Counted from the stretch's first letter, positions 17,871-27,500 are shown. The stretch is 64,000 nt of DNA from Allocoleopsis franciscana PCC 7113 (GCF_000317515.1 NC_019739.1:82046-146045), one strand, 5' to 3'. Notes: generated by a model from the sequence alone, not told the origin. Numbers and translations: made by a program.

Positions 17871-19352
17871 ATGGAGTCATTAGAAGAACTACTATACCGT
17901 TGTGCGGTCAAACTTACGGTTTCCGGTCAACGGGGCTGGGGAACTGGCTTCTTCGTGGCTCCAGGGCGAATTTTAACCTGTGCTCATGTGATCAAGGCAG
18001 CGGAACAGACACCTGTGAATGTGCGCTGGCAACAGCAGGAAGATTTCTTAGAAGCGGCAGTTGAAAAAGTACTGCCAAGTGTAGATTTAGCACTCTTGCG
18101 GTTTACGCCAAGATCAGATGTCAACCTACCCTGCGTTTACCTAGATACGGCACTCAAGTCGGGTGATGAACTATACCTGTTCGGCTATCCAGATCAAGAC
18201 TTCCCAGATGGCTGTCCAGTGACAGGGAGTTGTGAAGGGTTCACGGGCGATCGGTTGATCAAGTTCAAATTAGGTCAGGTTCGACCGGGGGTGAGCGGCT
18301 CAGCATTGCTGAACCAGCACACAGGGAAAGTCTGTGGCATTGTCAAGTTTACCCGTGACCGTAGCCTGGATCTAGGTGGTGGAGCCGTTCCAACTGAGAC
18401 TATCTTGCAGCAGTTGCCGGAGTTAATTGACCTCCAGCAGCAGTTTCACCAGCAGGATGCCCGATGGCGCAATCTGTTGGATGCTATCGACGCTCAAACT
18501 AGAGGTAAAACCACAAATTCAAGACACCATAGCTCTGCTATGACTCAATCAAACTCAGATTTAACACAAAACACGTTTAATATATCGGATAGTTCAATTA
18601 CGAATTTAGTTGGCTCTGGAGCAATCCACTACAATGAAGCTTCCCAACGACAGGGAAACCAAGAGCCGCTTGCCTCAATGGATTTAACGAAGGAGGCGCA
18701 CAAGAAAACCATCCTCATCTTGCCAGCGAACCCAAAATCTATACAGAAACTGCGTCTGGATGAGGAAGTACGGGAAATTGATGCTGGATTGCAACGATCT
18801 AAACAGCGCGATCGCTTTACTTTGGAGCCAAGGTGGGCTGTGCGTTCGAGAGATATTCAGCGAGCGATGTTGGAGCTGAACCCTACCATTGTTCACTTCT
18901 GTGGACAAGGTGAAGGGATACTCGAAGCAACTACTGCTCAAAACACATCTGTAGAACCACGAAGGCTTATTGCCGTACACGATTGTGACTCATCCAACCT
19001 GAAGGGTAACCAGGCAGAAGGGTTGTTCTTAGAAGATGAAACTGGAAAGGCAAAACTTGTCAGCCCGGAAGCTTTAGCGGCGCTATTTGAGTTATTTACT
19101 GATTGCGTGGAATGTGTAGTTTTAAATGCTTGCTACTGTGAGGCTCAGGCTCAAGCGATTGCTCGCCACATTCCCTTTGTAATTAGTATAAATAAGGTGA
19201 TTGGGGACAAAGCAGCAATCGAATTCGCGGTCGGTTTTTATGATGCGTTGGGTGCTGGAGAATCAGTTGAACGCGCCTATAAATTTGGTTGTGTCAATCT
19301 TCGCATGGCAGGACTTCCAGAACACTTAGCTCCTGTGATAGTGAGAAAGTGA
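17871..19352 (+). CDS. Trypsin-like protease fused to a CHAT domain, with shared ITNLxGSG motif
   Basis: 493 residues. A trypsin-like domain covers about 10-185: His39 (TCAHV), Asp72 (SVDLALLRF) and Ser142 (RPGVSGSAL). A linker at 238-258 contains ITNLVGSGAIHYNEA. A CHAT (caspase-like) domain follows from about 278: ILILPANP, VHFCGQGEG 341-349, GLFLEDETG, and VVLNACYCE with Cys421. In CHAT proteases the first motif is normally HFSGHG; the catalytic His position is Gln346 here, while the Cys is kept. An insertion of about 35 residues follows that loop. Such proteins are thought to be effectors in prokaryotic conflict or cell-death systems. HIP1 is present, so it is not recently foreign. Confidence 0.82.
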   Translation: MESLEELLYRCAVKLTVSGQRGWGTGFFVAPGRILTCAHVIKAAEQTPVNVRWQQQEDFLEAAVEKVLPSVDLALLRFTPRSDVNLPCVYLDTALKSGDELYLFGYPDQDFPDGCPVTGSCEGFTGDRLIKFKLGQVRPGVSGSALLNQHTGKVCGIVKFTRDRSLDLGGGAVPTETILQQLPELIDLQQQFHQQDARWRNLLDAIDAQTRGKTTNSRHHSSAMTQSNSDLTQNTFNISDSSITNLVGSGAIHYNEASQRQGNQEPLASMDLTKEAHKKTILILPANPKSIQKLRLDEEVREIDAGLQRSKQRDRFTLEPRWAVRSRDIQRAMLELNPTIVHFCGQGEGILEATTAQNTSVEPRRLIAVHDCDSSNLKGNQAEGLFLEDETGKAKLVSPEALAALFELFTDCVECVVLNACYCEAQAQAIARHIPFVISINKVIGDKAAIEFAVGFYDALGAGESVERAYKFGCVNLRMAGLPEHLAPVIVRK

Positions 19353-19417
19353 ATATAGAGAAATTTGGCTGATATAGCCTTAGAACACAGAACTGGATTG
19401 ATACTTTCAAGATAGCT

Positions 19418-21352
19418 CTAATCAGCATCCCAGAAGCCAATTGGACTCAAAACTCTAACCCAACTCTTTAGTCCGTCCAGAATTCCTCGATCAAACTCAG
19501 ATATAGGCTCTTGCCCCACAGGTGGAGCACCCACTTTCCGCATAACTTGTTCAAAATCCATGCCTAAAAAGTCTAAGTTCATAACTAAAGATGGCATATT
19601 CACATCTTTACAGAACTGTAGGTCAATTTCTGATGCAGCAGTGCTTGACTGCACAATATTGGAAAGCTGAGGAACTTGGTACAAGAGGGCTTGCAAAACG
19701 ATTTCTGCATAAGCTTTATGGTCGGGTCGCTCATCTGAGTAGAAAATCGTTACTCTGGTTCCTTCATCTAGCTCATCAGGATAAAAACTTGCACGAATTT
19801 CAATTGCTACGTCCCCAATTTGATAGTTCTGCTTATTAATATAGTTGATTCCAGCACTATAATCATTGCCGCCTTCTTGCAAAACATCTTTTACCGGGAA
19901 GCCTTCATGTGAAGACTCGATAATTTTTTCCAGCAATTTTTTTGCGATAGTGACTTCTTGATTTGAGTGTTCTAGGCTGGGAACGCCTACTCGTTGATAA
20001 CCGACCAAGATATAAATGGTTCCCTTAAGTAGGCGTCCGTCCCGTTTAACGACATACCGCTCGTTATCCAGAAAATCCGCAACCCCAGGTTGATTTCTAT
20101 TTGTTTCCAAATGCTTTACAATTTCACAAGCTCGCGTTCCTAGATTGCCCTGAACTTCTATGTCTTCTCCATTCCATCTCACTAAAGCTGCATGATGTAA
20201 ACCAACAAGTTGCCATTGTGAGTTAAGGAGGGGGCTACCTGATGAACCAAAATCTGCATCAGCTTCATATTGCAGAAATTTATGATAAATCTTTTGTACC
20301 CGGTTATTGAAAAGAACAATCTTTTTCTGCGTACCTTGCGGATGCTGAACAATAAAAACAGGTTCACCTAGTAAATCAGCAGGAAATATTCTATTTATAT
20401 CAAATTCTGCAATAAGTTTGACAAGATGGTTGGCGTGGTCTCGACTGATAGGAGGAGCAATTAGCGTTGAGTCAGCTAACATAGGTAACCAACCGAAATT
20501 TTCACCTGCCTCAGCAAACCGCAGCCCAGCTTTCTCATAATTCTCTAACGACTTGACCTGAACGATTGTATAGTCAAGTTGTTCATTGCTTATGCAGAAG
20601 ACATCTGGATCAAGTTGATAGTCTACAGTTTCAAGATCTTTCCCCAAAGCGTTTTTCTCATATCTAAACTGAGCAACAAAATTTTTAATCTCATCTTTAT
20701 TTTCCTGATTAAATACATGGAAGTTAGTAATGAGGTAATTCTTGCCAACCATAAATCCTGTGGCAAAGGGAATATAGATTGTTCCCTCACGATGTTTATC
20801 TTCAATAGTAAGTTCATCTAAATCTTTCTTGAAATTGCCTAACTTTGTCTTTATAACTTCGTTCTCTAATGCATCTGATACACGATCATAGTTCCCCCAA
20901 ATGTCTTCATGTTCACCAGGGTGCTTCGCAGTCAGGAGATAAATTTTCTCAGATAGTTGTTTGAGAATCTCAAAAGAATCGTTAATGGAAGAATCTTTTA
21001 TTTTCTCAATTAAATCCTCGTACCAATAAGCTCGTTTAAGTAAACAGACAGCAGCACTGCATCTTAGACCTCGTTCTAAAAATGCAGATGATAGATAATC
21101 CGGTTCATTAAAGGCTAAAAAAATAGATGAGCGAATTTTACCTAATCTGTCTAAACGTGATTTGAGAATTTCTGCCAAATCTGAGTTTTTGATTGGCTCT
21201 AGCTCTCCTTCCAAAAACTCTATAATCTCAGTTGATTCAGGAATATTATCAGTTACCCATTGGCAAACTTTATCATTATCAATAACATTGCAAACGAAGT
21301 TACTAAGCTTCCGCTTTCCTACTAAGGATGTTTGCAATCTATAAATACTCAT
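19418..21352 (-). CDS. Trypsin-like protease with C-terminal amidase_3-like domain
   Basis: 644 residues. The N-terminal 185 residues are helical with no recognised domain (an effector-associated domain is possible). A trypsin-like domain has His212 (ITNFHVF), Asp260 (QLDYTIVQV) and Ser371 (ADFGSSGSPL). The last 200 residues (GTIYILVGYQ, SNQEVTIAKKLLEKI, VAIEIRASFYPDE, HKAYAEIVLQALLYQVPQL, FCKDVNMPSLVMNLDFLG) look like the N-acetylmuramoyl-alanine amidase fold, though the metal ligands are not all evident. No signal peptide, so it acts inside the cell unless exported otherwise. It is convergent with the trypsin-CHAT gene and divergent from the membrane pentapeptide gene. Confidence 0.68.
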   Translation of the reverse strand: MSIYRLQTSLVGKRKLSNFVCNVIDNDKVCQWVTDNIPESTEIIEFLEGELEPIKNSDLAEILKSRLDRLGKIRSSIFLAFNEPDYLSSAFLERGLRCSAAVCLLKRAYWYEDLIEKIKDSSINDSFEILKQLSEKIYLLTAKHPGEHEDIWGNYDRVSDALENEVIKTKLGNFKKDLDELTIEDKHREGTIYIPFATGFMVGKNYLITNFHVFNQENKDEIKNFVAQFRYEKNALGKDLETVDYQLDPDVFCISNEQLDYTIVQVKSLENYEKAGLRFAEAGENFGWLPMLADSTLIAPPISRDHANHLVKLIAEFDINRIFPADLLGEPVFIVQHPQGTQKKIVLFNNRVQKIYHKFLQYEADADFGSSGSPLLNSQWQLVGLHHAALVRWNGEDIEVQGNLGTRACEIVKHLETNRNQPGVADFLDNERYVVKRDGRLLKGTIYILVGYQRVGVPSLEHSNQEVTIAKKLLEKIIESSHEGFPVKDVLQEGGNDYSAGINYINKQNYQIGDVAIEIRASFYPDELDEGTRVTIFYSDERPDHKAYAEIVLQALLYQVPQLSNIVQSSTAASEIDLQFCKDVNMPSLVMNLDFLGMDFEQVMRKVGAPPVGQEPISEFDRGILDGLKSWVRVLSPIGFWDAD

Positions 21353-21408
21353 TTGTTCTGGCTCCTGTTAATATTAAGCTGGAATTTAGTATCTATCCCA
21401 ATAAGTAG

Positions 21409-23526
21409 ATGAATCGAAAAATTTATGGGCGAAAGTTCTCACAAGCGTCACTAGATCTTGATCTAAAAGAAGCTATTGGCGGACAGCCTCCTTCCTTCAA
21501 GGCTTTCGTTCTGCTCTGCACCTTTGGTCTTACAGCACTCAGTGGTATCGTTGTCGGTGTACAGAGTAATCTTCTTTGCCGAACTTTATTTTATTCTAAT
21601 CGGTTAGTAGAGGGAGCTTGGTTAACAATATGTATTATTTTGGTAATTGGTGTTTGGGCTTTTGAAATAAGATCCTCTAGCCTAGCTGGTGCTCTATGGA
21701 AAGCTGGATTAATAGTTATTTTTACCTCCATGGTAGCACCAGTAATTTTTCAAAATTCACAAGATTTCTCGCTAACTCTTATTGCTAATTCCTACTTTTT
21801 AGGAAGCTATCTTCTGGTTTTTCTAGGGAGTAGTCTTTCTATGTCCCTTTATTGGGTTTTAATAAAGCATAGCCAATATGTAAATCTAAAGAGTGTATAT
21901 AAAATTTCAATAATCATCTTATCCGCATTGATCTCTTATTTGATTGATGGTAATAAGCTTCATGTTAAGCCTGGAATTACCCCACATTACTTTGGGTTAA
22001 TTAAATTATTGGCTGGCTCTTTACTTGGATTTTTGACTGTAAAATTAAGCTTTTTTGTTACTGATGTCAATGGACAACCAAGGAAAAAGTTTGAATTTTT
22101 AAGAACGTTGGCAATTAACTTTAGTACTGTAGGAGGTACTTCCTTTTACAACTTAGATCTCAGCGGTATTGATTTTACAGGTGCCAGTCTTGCCAATACT
22201 GACTTGAGAGCACAGAAATTCTACCGAACACGCCTCAAGAACGTAAAAGGTTTAGAGCGAGCAAGAGTTGATAATCGCTATTTTAACCTGGATAACCCAG
22301 AAGTTCAGGCACTGCTTACTCGTGGCTCTTGTCAAGAGAAGAATTTTATTGGCATCAATTTACAAGGTGCTTACCTGCAAGATGCAGATATGCGAGGATT
22401 TAACCTCACAGACGCAAACCTAACTGGGGCAGACCTTCGGGTAGCAGACCTAAGAGGTAGTACTCTGGTTCGGACTCAGTTGGCAGGCACAGATCTTCAG
22501 AACGCTGACCTACGGGAGTGTTTGCTAATCGATGCCAATCTCACTGAGGCAGATTTCCGAAAGGCTGACTTACGAGGAAGTACTCTAGTTCGTGCTCAAG
22601 TTGCACGAGCCGATTTTACTGAGGCTGACTTGACGGGTATCTGCATTGAGGATTGGAGTGTCAGCAGTAAGACTCGTTTCACCAATGTTCGATGTGATTT
22701 CATCTACAGGAAATATCAAGATGGACAACCAACAGACCGCTATCCTGCGGTAGAGCGTAACTTTGAAGCCAATGAATTCGCGTCTCTTTTCCAACAGCCA
22801 GAAAACATAGTGGAATTGGTTTTTAAAGGTGAGTTTGACTATAGTGCACTAAGTCTAGCGTTTTACAAACTTCAAACCGAAGCACCAGAACTTGACTTAG
22901 AACTCAAAGGAATTGAGCAGCGAGAAAAGTTATGGGTTGTGAAGGTGAAAAGCAACGGTAGTTTAACTGAAAAATTGATTGAAGAGCGACTTACCTCAGT
23001 CTATCATGTAACATCTGAAGAAAGTGCTGTTGAGGCAATAATTAAAGATTCTATCTATCGAGATTACGAAGAAACGAAAAATCGTTTGGCTGCGAGTGAA
23101 CAATTAGTCAGGCAACTTGCAGGAATTACAGAGAATCAGGCAGAGGCATTAAAGGAATTCAGTAAGCAAGCGTTTGGCAATAGCTTTTTTATTAGTGGCA
23201 GTACTATTACCAACCTTGCTGGTTCTGGGCAAATTGAATACAATGAAGCTGCCGCTCAGGTTCGCAGTCTCGTTACCCACAGCACTGATTCAGGGCAAGT
23301 TATCAATATTTGGCAAAAGTTCATCGCTCAACTTAATGAGCAAAACGTTGCGATACAGGCAAGTACTCAGCTTGAGTTGATCCAACTAATGCTTCTAGCT
23401 GAAGCTAGGCGAGACCCGGAATTCAAACAACTTTTAATTGAGCAGGAGCAACAGATCATCACTGCTATGCCTAAGGGAAAGATTGCTACGGCTTTTCAAG
23501 CTGTGATTGCTCAACTCAAGGAATAA
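21409..23526 (+). CDS. Membrane pentapeptide-repeat protein with shared ITNLxGSG motif
   Basis: 705 residues. Five or six hydrophobic segments lie between about 29 and 225. A pentapeptide beta-helix follows at about 245-420 (A(D/N)LxG units such as ADLRGSTLV), closed by CIEDWSVSSKTRF. A mixed domain and a coiled-coil-like region precede FISGSTITNLAGSGQIEYNEAA at 594-615, then a helical tail. The motif matches the linker of the trypsin-CHAT protein 3 kb upstream (15 of 21 residues identical). A membrane-anchored partner or target of the protease is therefore plausible. Divergent from the 644-residue protease, 56 bp apart. Confidence 0.75.
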   Translation: MNRKIYGRKFSQASLDLDLKEAIGGQPPSFKAFVLLCTFGLTALSGIVVGVQSNLLCRTLFYSNRLVEGAWLTICIILVIGVWAFEIRSSSLAGALWKAGLIVIFTSMVAPVIFQNSQDFSLTLIANSYFLGSYLLVFLGSSLSMSLYWVLIKHSQYVNLKSVYKISIIILSALISYLIDGNKLHVKPGITPHYFGLIKLLAGSLLGFLTVKLSFFVTDVNGQPRKKFEFLRTLAINFSTVGGTSFYNLDLSGIDFTGASLANTDLRAQKFYRTRLKNVKGLERARVDNRYFNLDNPEVQALLTRGSCQEKNFIGINLQGAYLQDADMRGFNLTDANLTGADLRVADLRGSTLVRTQLAGTDLQNADLRECLLIDANLTEADFRKADLRGSTLVRAQVARADFTEADLTGICIEDWSVSSKTRFTNVRCDFIYRKYQDGQPTDRYPAVERNFEANEFASLFQQPENIVELVFKGEFDYSALSLAFYKLQTEAPELDLELKGIEQREKLWVVKVKSNGSLTEKLIEERLTSVYHVTSEESAVEAIIKDSIYRDYEETKNRLAASEQLVRQLAGITENQAEALKEFSKQAFGNSFFISGSTITNLAGSGQIEYNEAAAQVRSLVTHSTDSGQVINIWQKFIAQLNEQNVAIQASTQLELIQLMLLAEARRDPEFKQLLIEQEQQIITAMPKGKIATAFQAVIAQLKE

Positions 23527-23777
23527 TGAGCTGGAAGAACTCATTTAGCGGTTGCCAGTATTGAAGGCGATCGCATCCAGCCTGAATTTGGGTTGTCTTG
23601 GTTTTTACGAAGGCGCAGAATAATGCCATGCTTAAACAGTAGAAGTTCTCCAGTTGTGCGGAATCTTTGGATATCCTCACAGAAGTAAATTTGGATCTTC
23701 AGCACTTAGTATGCGAAATCAGCCAAAGCTGAGCGTCTTCTTAGGTACTCAGAGTTGAGGTGGGCTGTAGCTATAAG

Positions 23778-23808
23778 CCCCACTTCATCTTGATAGATAG
23801 AAGTGGGG
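23778..23808. terminator. Hairpin between convergent genes
   Basis: CCCCACTTC (23778-23786) pairs perfectly with GAAGTGGGG (23800-23808) across a 13-base loop, placed between the pentapeptide gene (+) and the partition operon end (-). It can serve both strands. The rest of 23527-23777 shows nothing recognisable. Confidence 0.6.
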
Positions 23809-23818
23809 TAATTGACAC

Positions 23819-25216
23819 CTAACCGCCAATTTCCACTCCCGCAGAAGCTTTGGCAGCTTGCGCCTGTGCCAGTTGTTGCTGCTTCTCCTGCCTCATCTGC
23901 TGCAACGCCTGATAGCGACTAGAAAAGCTCTGGCACTGTTCGCGAGTCAGCGGCTTTTCCACTCTGTCTCCGTAAGCCTTCATTTGCAAGTTACCTTCCA
24001 AATCGCGGACTTGCAAATGCTTTCCAGACTCAATGAACTGCAACTTCATTTGCTCGGAACGAAATGCACTTCCCTGCATCTTTTCAATAGAGGCATCTTG
24101 CTTCTTACCCCCCGGCCACACTTCAATGGGAACATTGCCTTTTTGCCCATAACTCTGTACCAAATCGCGCATTCCGGCAAGATTCTCAACAGTTAGCTGC
24201 TTGCGCTCTATGTAATCAAAGTTGTCTAAGTCTTTGACCAGCAGCCGATTGTGAGTCACTTCGCTGCCACTGACTTTGAGAACTCCATCAGGACGGTAAG
24301 ATTGCTCAATCTTACCTGTATCTTGCCGCAGGAAGGATTGACGAGGTTTGTCGATCGCAAAATCGCCAGTCGCCTCATTTTTGGTAATCTGATACCCTCC
24401 AACCTCCACTTGCTTGACTCCAGGCAAAACTTCCCGCCCTTCGCTTTCAAGCGCTCTAGTCGCCACCTGGATTACGTATTGCTCGGCTCGTCTCACTGCC
24501 TCGTCGCGCTCACCACGTATCGCTTCAGGGACAGGAGCTTTGCTGACAGCAAGTTCTTGAATCACCTCAATCGAGGTACTACCGGAGTAAGTTCCACGCT
24601 CCGACTCCATTCGCGCCATCTGAAACCACTGCCAGTTTTTGGCATTCTCCTCCTGCTGGAATTTTGCTTGTGCCTCCTTCTGCTGCACGAACTCAGCCGT
24701 GCTAGCACGAACATTGCCATCTTGCGGTAACTCAGACACCTCAACTTCATGACGCAGTGTCTCAAGAGGGCTGATGGACTCAAAGGCTGTTAAAAATGAT
24801 GGTTCGAGAGAGCCATTAGATTCCAGACTCACTACCTCTACACCCTCTACTTGAGCCATTGATTGTCCCTGTGTCGGTTCCGGTTCAGTGAGGAGACTCA
24901 TCTCCACTTGTCCTTTCTCGAAGCGGAATACTTGAACATCATTCTTCTCAAGAAGAATTACTTGTTTGAGATTGGATGGGTCACCCTTGGAGCCAATGTT
25001 GGGGGTGTCCATGTCAATAGCAGCACGCAGTACTCCAGCACGAGTTTCTGTTAACTTACTCATGTCCGGTTCCTGACCAACCCGACCTTCATATACCGGG
25101 TTCTTACCCATCTGAATTTTTATCTGATCCCCATCTTTCGCAGACATTCTTTGAGCTAATTCTTTGATGAATTCTTGAGTCTGCTCAAAGCTAAGAAGCG
25201 CTCGATTTGCAGCCAT
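23819..25216 (-). CDS. Plasmid protein of unknown function, paralogue of the gene at 60308-61792
   Basis: 465 residues, no membrane segment. The N-terminal segment IKIQMGKNPVYEGRVGQEP parallels IRVTDGKRVVYGRIGET in the 494-residue protein at the other end of the window. The middle is Gln/Glu-rich and probably coiled coil; the C-terminus is a Gln/Ala-rich helix (RQEKQQQLAQAQAAKA). It ends the partition operon. In both places a roughly 105-124 residue gene lies directly upstream, so the two form a conserved pair. Function unknown; a role in plasmid transfer or maintenance is inferred. Confidence 0.6.
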   Translation of the reverse strand: MAANRALLSFEQTQEFIKELAQRMSAKDGDQIKIQMGKNPVYEGRVGQEPDMSKLTETRAGVLRAAIDMDTPNIGSKGDPSNLKQVILLEKNDVQVFRFEKGQVEMSLLTEPEPTQGQSMAQVEGVEVVSLESNGSLEPSFLTAFESISPLETLRHEVEVSELPQDGNVRASTAEFVQQKEAQAKFQQEENAKNWQWFQMARMESERGTYSGSTSIEVIQELAVSKAPVPEAIRGERDEAVRRAEQYVIQVATRALESEGREVLPGVKQVEVGGYQITKNEATGDFAIDKPRQSFLRQDTGKIEQSYRPDGVLKVSGSEVTHNRLLVKDLDNFDYIERKQLTVENLAGMRDLVQSYGQKGNVPIEVWPGGKKQDASIEKMQGSAFRSEQMKLQFIESGKHLQVRDLEGNLQMKAYGDRVEKPLTREQCQSFSSRYQALQQMRQEKQQQLAQAQAAKASAGVEIGG

Positions 25217-25299
25217 GAAACTCTCCTATACTTAATGAGTCAATGAAGGCGATAAGCCTGTAAGTACGTATCAACTTGAACCAGAAGAGAGGGCATAAC

Positions 25300-25674
25300 T
25301 CACGCTGCCTCAGTGTCCGAGTTAATCATCCAGAGTTCGTGACCGGGAATTGACTCAATGCGATTCAGGACGACAACACCATTCACCAGAATTAACCCTG
25401 GCTCCCCATCTACCTCTATCTCCACTACTTCGGGACGTGTTGTATGAGGCATGATGAGCATGGGAATGGCATCAACTTTTCCTTGCCGATTCCAAGACGT
25501 TACCCAACAATCGTCAAAATAAATGTTGATTTCATTGGGACGGTACGTTTCGTCAAAAGCTTCAGCCTCTCTGTAGGTATCAACTTCCTCTCGCACAGAA
25601 GGATAATCCTTGAGGATTTCCCTCACCACTTCGGGAAACAAATAATTGGATAAAGAAACTACACTGCTTGCCAT
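25300..25674 (-). CDS. Small plasmid protein, paralogue of the gene at 61810-62124
   Basis: 124 residues. VVREILKDYPSVREEV and GLILVNGVVVLNRIES match RVQEVLIKYPSWACRV and ALLFVDDEIVVNRLSL in the small protein of the transfer operon. It lies 83 bp before the 465-residue gene. No recognised domain. The repeated pairing suggests the two proteins work together. Confidence 0.6.
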   Translation of the reverse strand: MASSVVSLSNYLFPEVVREILKDYPSVREEVDTYREAEAFDETYRPNEINIYFDDCWVTSWNRQGKVDAIPMLIMPHTTRPEVVEIEVDGEPGLILVNGVVVLNRIESIPGHELWMINSDTEAA

Positions 25675-25898
25675 ACCTATCAGTCCTTAATTATCAAAAG
25701 TTTGTTGATTCACACTGAGGAGTACGTTCTGTACAAGTTCAAGTCCAAGCTAACAAGTGGTTTTTCTAATTCGTGCCTATCGGGAGTAAAACAAAATTTT
25801 TCTCTATCTTTAGAGGTAAAATGAATAGATAAATAGCCAATAAAAAACTCAGGCAATCCTGAGTTTAATTTAAAGTAAATCCGTTCTAATTTTGTTGT

Positions 25899-26591
25899 CT
25901 AATCCGCGTATTTTCTCTGCTCTGGCGGTGTCACCCAAATCGTACAAAATCCACTCGTGGCTGAACGAGAACCTAAGTTAAGACGAATATTGAGCCGTTT
26001 GATATCTTGGGTACATTCCAGATTATCCAAATATCCTCCATTCCAGCGCATCAAATTTCGAGCAAATTTTCCTTCCTTTGATGAAGCCCAGCGTAGAGCA
26101 TCGACCTGTTCTGCTGTCAGCTTCACCTCAGTTGTATATCCGCCTTGTAAGTAGGGAGGAACTGTAACTCCCATGACAAAACCCAGCCCTAAGACGGACA
26201 GTAACACTCCTGCTGCTGGTATGAGAGAACTAAAAAATCGTCGCGCTTCTTGCCTTTCGGCTTGCCTAATTATATCTCCGGCTGCTTGAGCGATCGCTAA
26301 CTTTTGTCTCTCTATCAAAGCATGGTCTACTAGCTCAAACGTCTTCGTTATCTGAGTGTTCCAGTGTTTGAACAATCGGTCTAAAGCATTAGGCGCTTCT
26401 TCTAACATCACCTCCAACCGTCCCGTCGCCACCAGAAAGATAAATATCGGGTCATCTGGCTCATATCCGGTCACGTTAACAAAATCCATCACTCTGCGCT
26501 TAAATTCCTCAGACTTCCCCTGTAAAGCTACCTCTAATGGAGTCAGTTTAGATTCAGAGGATACCGGGAATTTTGGAGTATTCTGGCTCAT
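25899..26591 (-). CDS. DUF6753-like membrane-associated protein
   Basis: 230 residues from the ATG at 26591. TPLEVALQGKSEEFKRRVMDFV, DDPIFIFLVATGRLEVMLEEAP and a helical stretch lead to one membrane segment (SLIPAAGVLLSVLGLGFVMGV) and a 75-residue C-terminal part outside it. The pattern resembles DUF6753 of cyanobacterial plasmids, from memory. It starts 13 bp after the ParA-like gene, so the two are probably co-translated. Possible membrane tether for the partition ATPase, by context only. Confidence 0.6.
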   Translation of the reverse strand: MSQNTPKFPVSSESKLTPLEVALQGKSEEFKRRVMDFVNVTGYEPDDPIFIFLVATGRLEVMLEEAPNALDRLFKHWNTQITKTFELVDHALIERQKLAIAQAAGDIIRQAERQEARRFFSSLIPAAGVLLSVLGLGFVMGVTVPPYLQGGYTTEVKLTAEQVDALRWASSKEGKFARNLMRWNGGYLDNLECTQDIKRLNIRLNLGSRSATSGFCTIWVTPPEQRKYAD

Positions 26592-26596
26592 GAATG

Positions 26597-26603
26597 TCAC
26601 CTT
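26597..26603 (-). promoter_or_regulatory. Ribosome-binding site deciding the start at 26591
   Basis: On the minus strand AAGGTGA ends 5 bases before the ATG at 26591. The frame could begin at a GTG at 26600, but that GTG lies inside this Shine-Dalgarno sequence. Confidence 0.7.
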
Positions 26604-26604
26604 A

Positions 26605-27435
26605 TCAGGCGGCTAATTCCGTGTTTTCAATTGCCTTGCTTGTCATCTTCAAAAACGTCACGATTCTCTGACTTCCTAACATCCCGAACATCTTCTGATT
26701 CTGCTTATCTGCGGCTTCGGCAAAGGTTAGATTATTCTTATCAATTAGAGCGAGTTCTTGAAGACTGAGCTTGGGAAGAGTAATAGTCGGAATCTTGTAA
26801 GTCTCTAAGATTGACTTCATCTCAGCACTATTAAGTAGCTCTTGCCAATTCTTGTGTAATCCTTCATTGCAAACTAACACATGAACAATTTCACTCAGAT
26901 TGTCTTTATACTTCTCTACAGATTCTCGAAAGAATTGCAGACTATCCGACTTGCCATTGCTCACAAACCATTTCACGAGTTGAATCTGGTTTTGAGGGCA
27001 TAAGGTTAGGAGGTCGTTGCGAGAAATCCAATCGTTGACTAACTCAAACATTCCTCCGGGTAAATTGACTATTACTGACTTCTCTAGTGCTGCCTCAAAT
27101 ATCTTGTCTACCTCATTCACCCTCTCTTCAGCTTCAGTAAACTTGACATCAGCACAAGTTGTTGCTTTGCTGTAAATTCTCTCAATATCTCTATTGGATT
27201 GGTCGGCTTCAAAGAGCTTGAAATCAATTTGATGAGTCAGATAATAGTGAACCAAAACACGACACATCATCGACTTGCCCACTCCTCCTTTCTCTCCATC
27301 TATCAAATGGAGACAATGTATATTCTCTCCCAACTGTGAGGACAATTCTTTAGGTTCTTGATTTTTTGAATCATCTTGATGTTCAGACATTTCTTTTTTT
27401 CCTGTGGCTGAAAATTGCTTGGTCTTTCTCCTCAT
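26605..27435 (-). CDS. ParA/MinD-like P-loop ATPase
   Basis: 276 residues (an ATG at 27390 would give 261). A deviant Walker A, GEKGGVGKS, with the signature Lys, lies near residue 50; FEADQSN is the Walker A' Asp region, and VIVNLPGG takes the place of Walker B. The C-terminal third is helical. ParA-type ATPases place plasmids or protein complexes on the nucleoid; some plasmid versions (StbB- or MobD-like) act in transfer. It follows the ParM-like operon start, which makes a joint partition role likely. Confidence 0.72.
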   Translation of the reverse strand: MRRKTKQFSATGKKEMSEHQDDSKNQEPKELSSQLGENIHCLHLIDGEKGGVGKSMMCRVLVHYYLTHQIDFKLFEADQSNRDIERIYSKATTCADVKFTEAEERVNEVDKIFEAALEKSVIVNLPGGMFELVNDWISRNDLLTLCPQNQIQLVKWFVSNGKSDSLQFFRESVEKYKDNLSEIVHVLVCNEGLHKNWQELLNSAEMKSILETYKIPTITLPKLSLQELALIDKNNLTFAEAADKQNQKMFGMLGSQRIVTFLKMTSKAIENTELAA

Positions 27436-27500
27436 GATTAGTAATTAGGGAGGTGTTGGATAACTTTACTTTATGAAGGAAGTAAGAATCGCACTTTTCT

